Shown here: positions 52,279 to 53,342 of the stretch, one piece after another
How positions within the stretch are numbered: the first letter of the stretch is position 1
Layout of the letters: every line of letters begins with the position of its first letter
Assembly: GCA_024277915.1 (NCBI GenBank)
Contig: JAJRUG010000027.1
Span: 1-53,342, forward strand
Source: Gammaproteobacteria bacterium
GTDB taxonomy: Bacteria; Pseudomonadota; Gammaproteobacteria; Steroidobacterales; GCA-2729495
Direction: 5' to 3'
Length of the DNA stretch: 53,342 nt
Program-made: the position numbers and the translations under genes
Notes under the pieces: model-generated
Database searches by the model: none
The model's input: the letters and a program-made list of their open reading frames with translations, nothing else
Told to the model about the DNA's origin: nothing

Positions 52279-53043
52279 TTATTCGACTCTCTTGTCATCA
52301 ATTGATTCCCGCAACATTTCACCGACCCATCGCGATCGTACTTCACGGGTCAATACTTCTCCCCGTACCCGTATCGCAAGTATAGCAACGAAAAACAATG
52401 TGTAGCCCAAAATCATGGTTAACAAGGGCCACAGCATGTCTGCAGTGATCGAGGGATTATCCATCTTGGATATCGTAGGACCCTGATGGAGCGTATTCCA
52501 CCAAACGACGGAGAAGTGGATAATAGGAATATTCACAACACCGACAACAGCCAGAACACCACTGGCACGGTCAGCTTTGCTTGTATCATCAAATGCTGAA
52601 CGCAAGGTCATATAACCGATATACAAGAACAGCAACACCAGCTCTGATGTCAGTCGGGCATCCCAGACCCAGTAAGCACCCCACATCGGCTTGCCCCACA
52701 ACATGCCTGTTACCAGCGCCAAAACAGTAAATGATGCCCCGATTGGCGCAGCACTGGCCGCAACTGCGTGGGCCAGTTTGATTCTCCAGATCAATCCAAC
52801 AGCCGCAGAAACTGCCATTATGACGTAGACCATCATGGACAGGTAGGCACTGGGCACATGGAAGTAAATCATCCTGAACCCCTCACCCTGCATATAATCT
52901 GGTGGCGCCAGTACCAAGCCACCGAATGCACCCACAAGAATCAAAGCCGTTGCCGGCCACAAAAACCATGGCGTGAGTGTCCCGGCCATACGGAAAAAAT
53001 GTGGCGGGGAAGCGAGTTTGTTAATCCAGTTCCAGAGTCTCAT
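52279..53043 (-). CDS. ccmC: CcmC, haem handling protein
   Basis: A 254-residue six-span protein with the WWD domain in MWGAYWVWDARLTSELVLLF and flanking conserved His residues (FHVPSAYLS; FSVVWWNTLHQGP). It attaches haem to CcmE. It follows ccmB by 33 bp and precedes ccmD by 4 bp. Confidence 0.96.
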   Translation of the reverse strand: MRLWNWINKLASPPHFFRMAGTLTPWFLWPATALILVGAFGGLVLAPPDYMQGEGFRMIYFHVPSAYLSMMVYVIMAVSAAVGLIWRIKLAHAVAASAAPIGASFTVLALVTGMLWGKPMWGAYWVWDARLTSELVLLFLYIGYMTLRSAFDDTSKADRASGVLAVVGVVNIPIIHFSVVWWNTLHQGPTISKMDNPSITADMLWPLLTMILGYTLFFVAILAIRVRGEVLTREVRSRWVGEMLRESIDDKRVE

Positions 53044-53076
53044 ATTGGTAAGAATCGTTCGGAATAGTAGTCGTTG

Positions 53077-53342
53077 TCAATCAAGGGAAATACGGATAGC
53101 AGCTGCGGCGGCCAACGGCACCAGAGTGATGGCTAGCGCTAACAATGCCGCCAGTAAATACAGCGGACCAGATGGGTCGAAGCCATCAGCAGCCATCGCT
53201 GTCGCTCTGGCGCCAAACATCAGCACCGGCAGCATCAATGGTAACACCAGTAATGCCATCAGGCCGCTGGTTTGACGCAGTCCTGCTGTCAGTGCCGCGC
53301 CCACCGATCCCAGCAAACTCAATGTCGGCGTTCCTAATAACA
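53077..53342 (-). CDS. ccmB: CcmB, haem exporter membrane subunit, C-terminal part
   Basis: The window ends inside this gene. The visible 87 residues ([20 protein letters not shown], then [20 protein letters not shown] and a last span [18 protein letters not shown]) match the C-terminal third of CcmB, the membrane component of the CcmAB ABC exporter. The coding frame is open to base 53342 with the stop at 53077-53079. Confidence 0.93.
   Translation of the reverse strand, partial: LLGTPTLSLLGSVGAALTAGLRQTSGLMALLVLPLMLPVLMFGARATAMAADGFDPSGPLYLLAALLALAITLVPLAAAAAIRISLD

Overview
The window looks like a chromosomal segment of a free-living, respiring gammaproteobacterium. The reasons are a type I-E CRISPR-Cas locus, CusRS/CusCBA-type copper genes, AidB, a system I cytochrome c maturation cluster in the order ccmB-C-D-E-F-G-H-I, and a MaeA-type malic enzyme. 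I cannot name a genus from sequence alone. Genes are tightly packed, with many 4-bp ATGA overlaps, and no gene-free stretch exceeds about 260 bp.

Layout. (1) 1-4370, plus strand: the 3' half of a type I-E operon (end of cas7e, then cas5e, cas6e, cas1, cas2), a leader, and an array of 12 repeats and 11 spacers. An AbrB-type/PIN toxin-antitoxin pair with its own sigma70-like promoter sits between cas6e and cas1. (2) 4495-5186, minus strand: a second PIN toxin with a helix-turn-helix partner. (3) 5332-7472, minus strand: a two-gene operon (polytopic coiled-coil membrane protein plus von Willebrand A lipoprotein) headed by a clear class I c-di-GMP (GEMM) riboswitch whose 3' strand contains the Shine-Dalgarno sequence. 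(4) 7634-9304: aidB. (5) 9380-37398: a large copper/silver island. It has two CusBA pumps sharing one CusC, a PII-like protein, small Met/His-rich proteins, a DUF411 protein, a porin, three cytochromes c, CusRS, a CopA P-type ATPase, an NhaD antiporter, an APC permease with a Met-rich tail, a CopA/PcoA multicopper oxidase, PcoB, a cytochrome c, an NTF2-like protein, and a BNR-repeat/cytochrome c fusion. (6) 37537-43368, plus strand: a third heavy-metal RND operon (OMF, adaptor, pump, DUF3240) whose pump gene has an in-frame stop codon. (7) 43428-45734: a small cell-surface operon with a CFI-box C-terminal domain. (8) 45807-47492: malic enzyme. (9) 47620-53342: the ccm cluster, running off the window inside ccmB.

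How the parts fit together. Three near-identical CusR/CopR-type boxes (TTACAA-N2-TTGTAA or -TTGTCA) lie before the second cusA, between cusR and the copper ATPase, and between the APC permease and the multicopper oxidase. This suggests that one CusRS system controls most of the island. CopA would export cytosolic Cu(I), the Cus pumps would carry it across the envelope, PcoA would oxidise it in the periplasm, and the cytochromes (matured by Ccm) could take part in the same periplasmic redox chemistry; that last point is inference.

The two most novel-looking signals are the c-di-GMP-riboswitch-controlled membrane protein/VWA lipoprotein pair and the APC permease with a methionine-rich tail under an apparent CusR operator.
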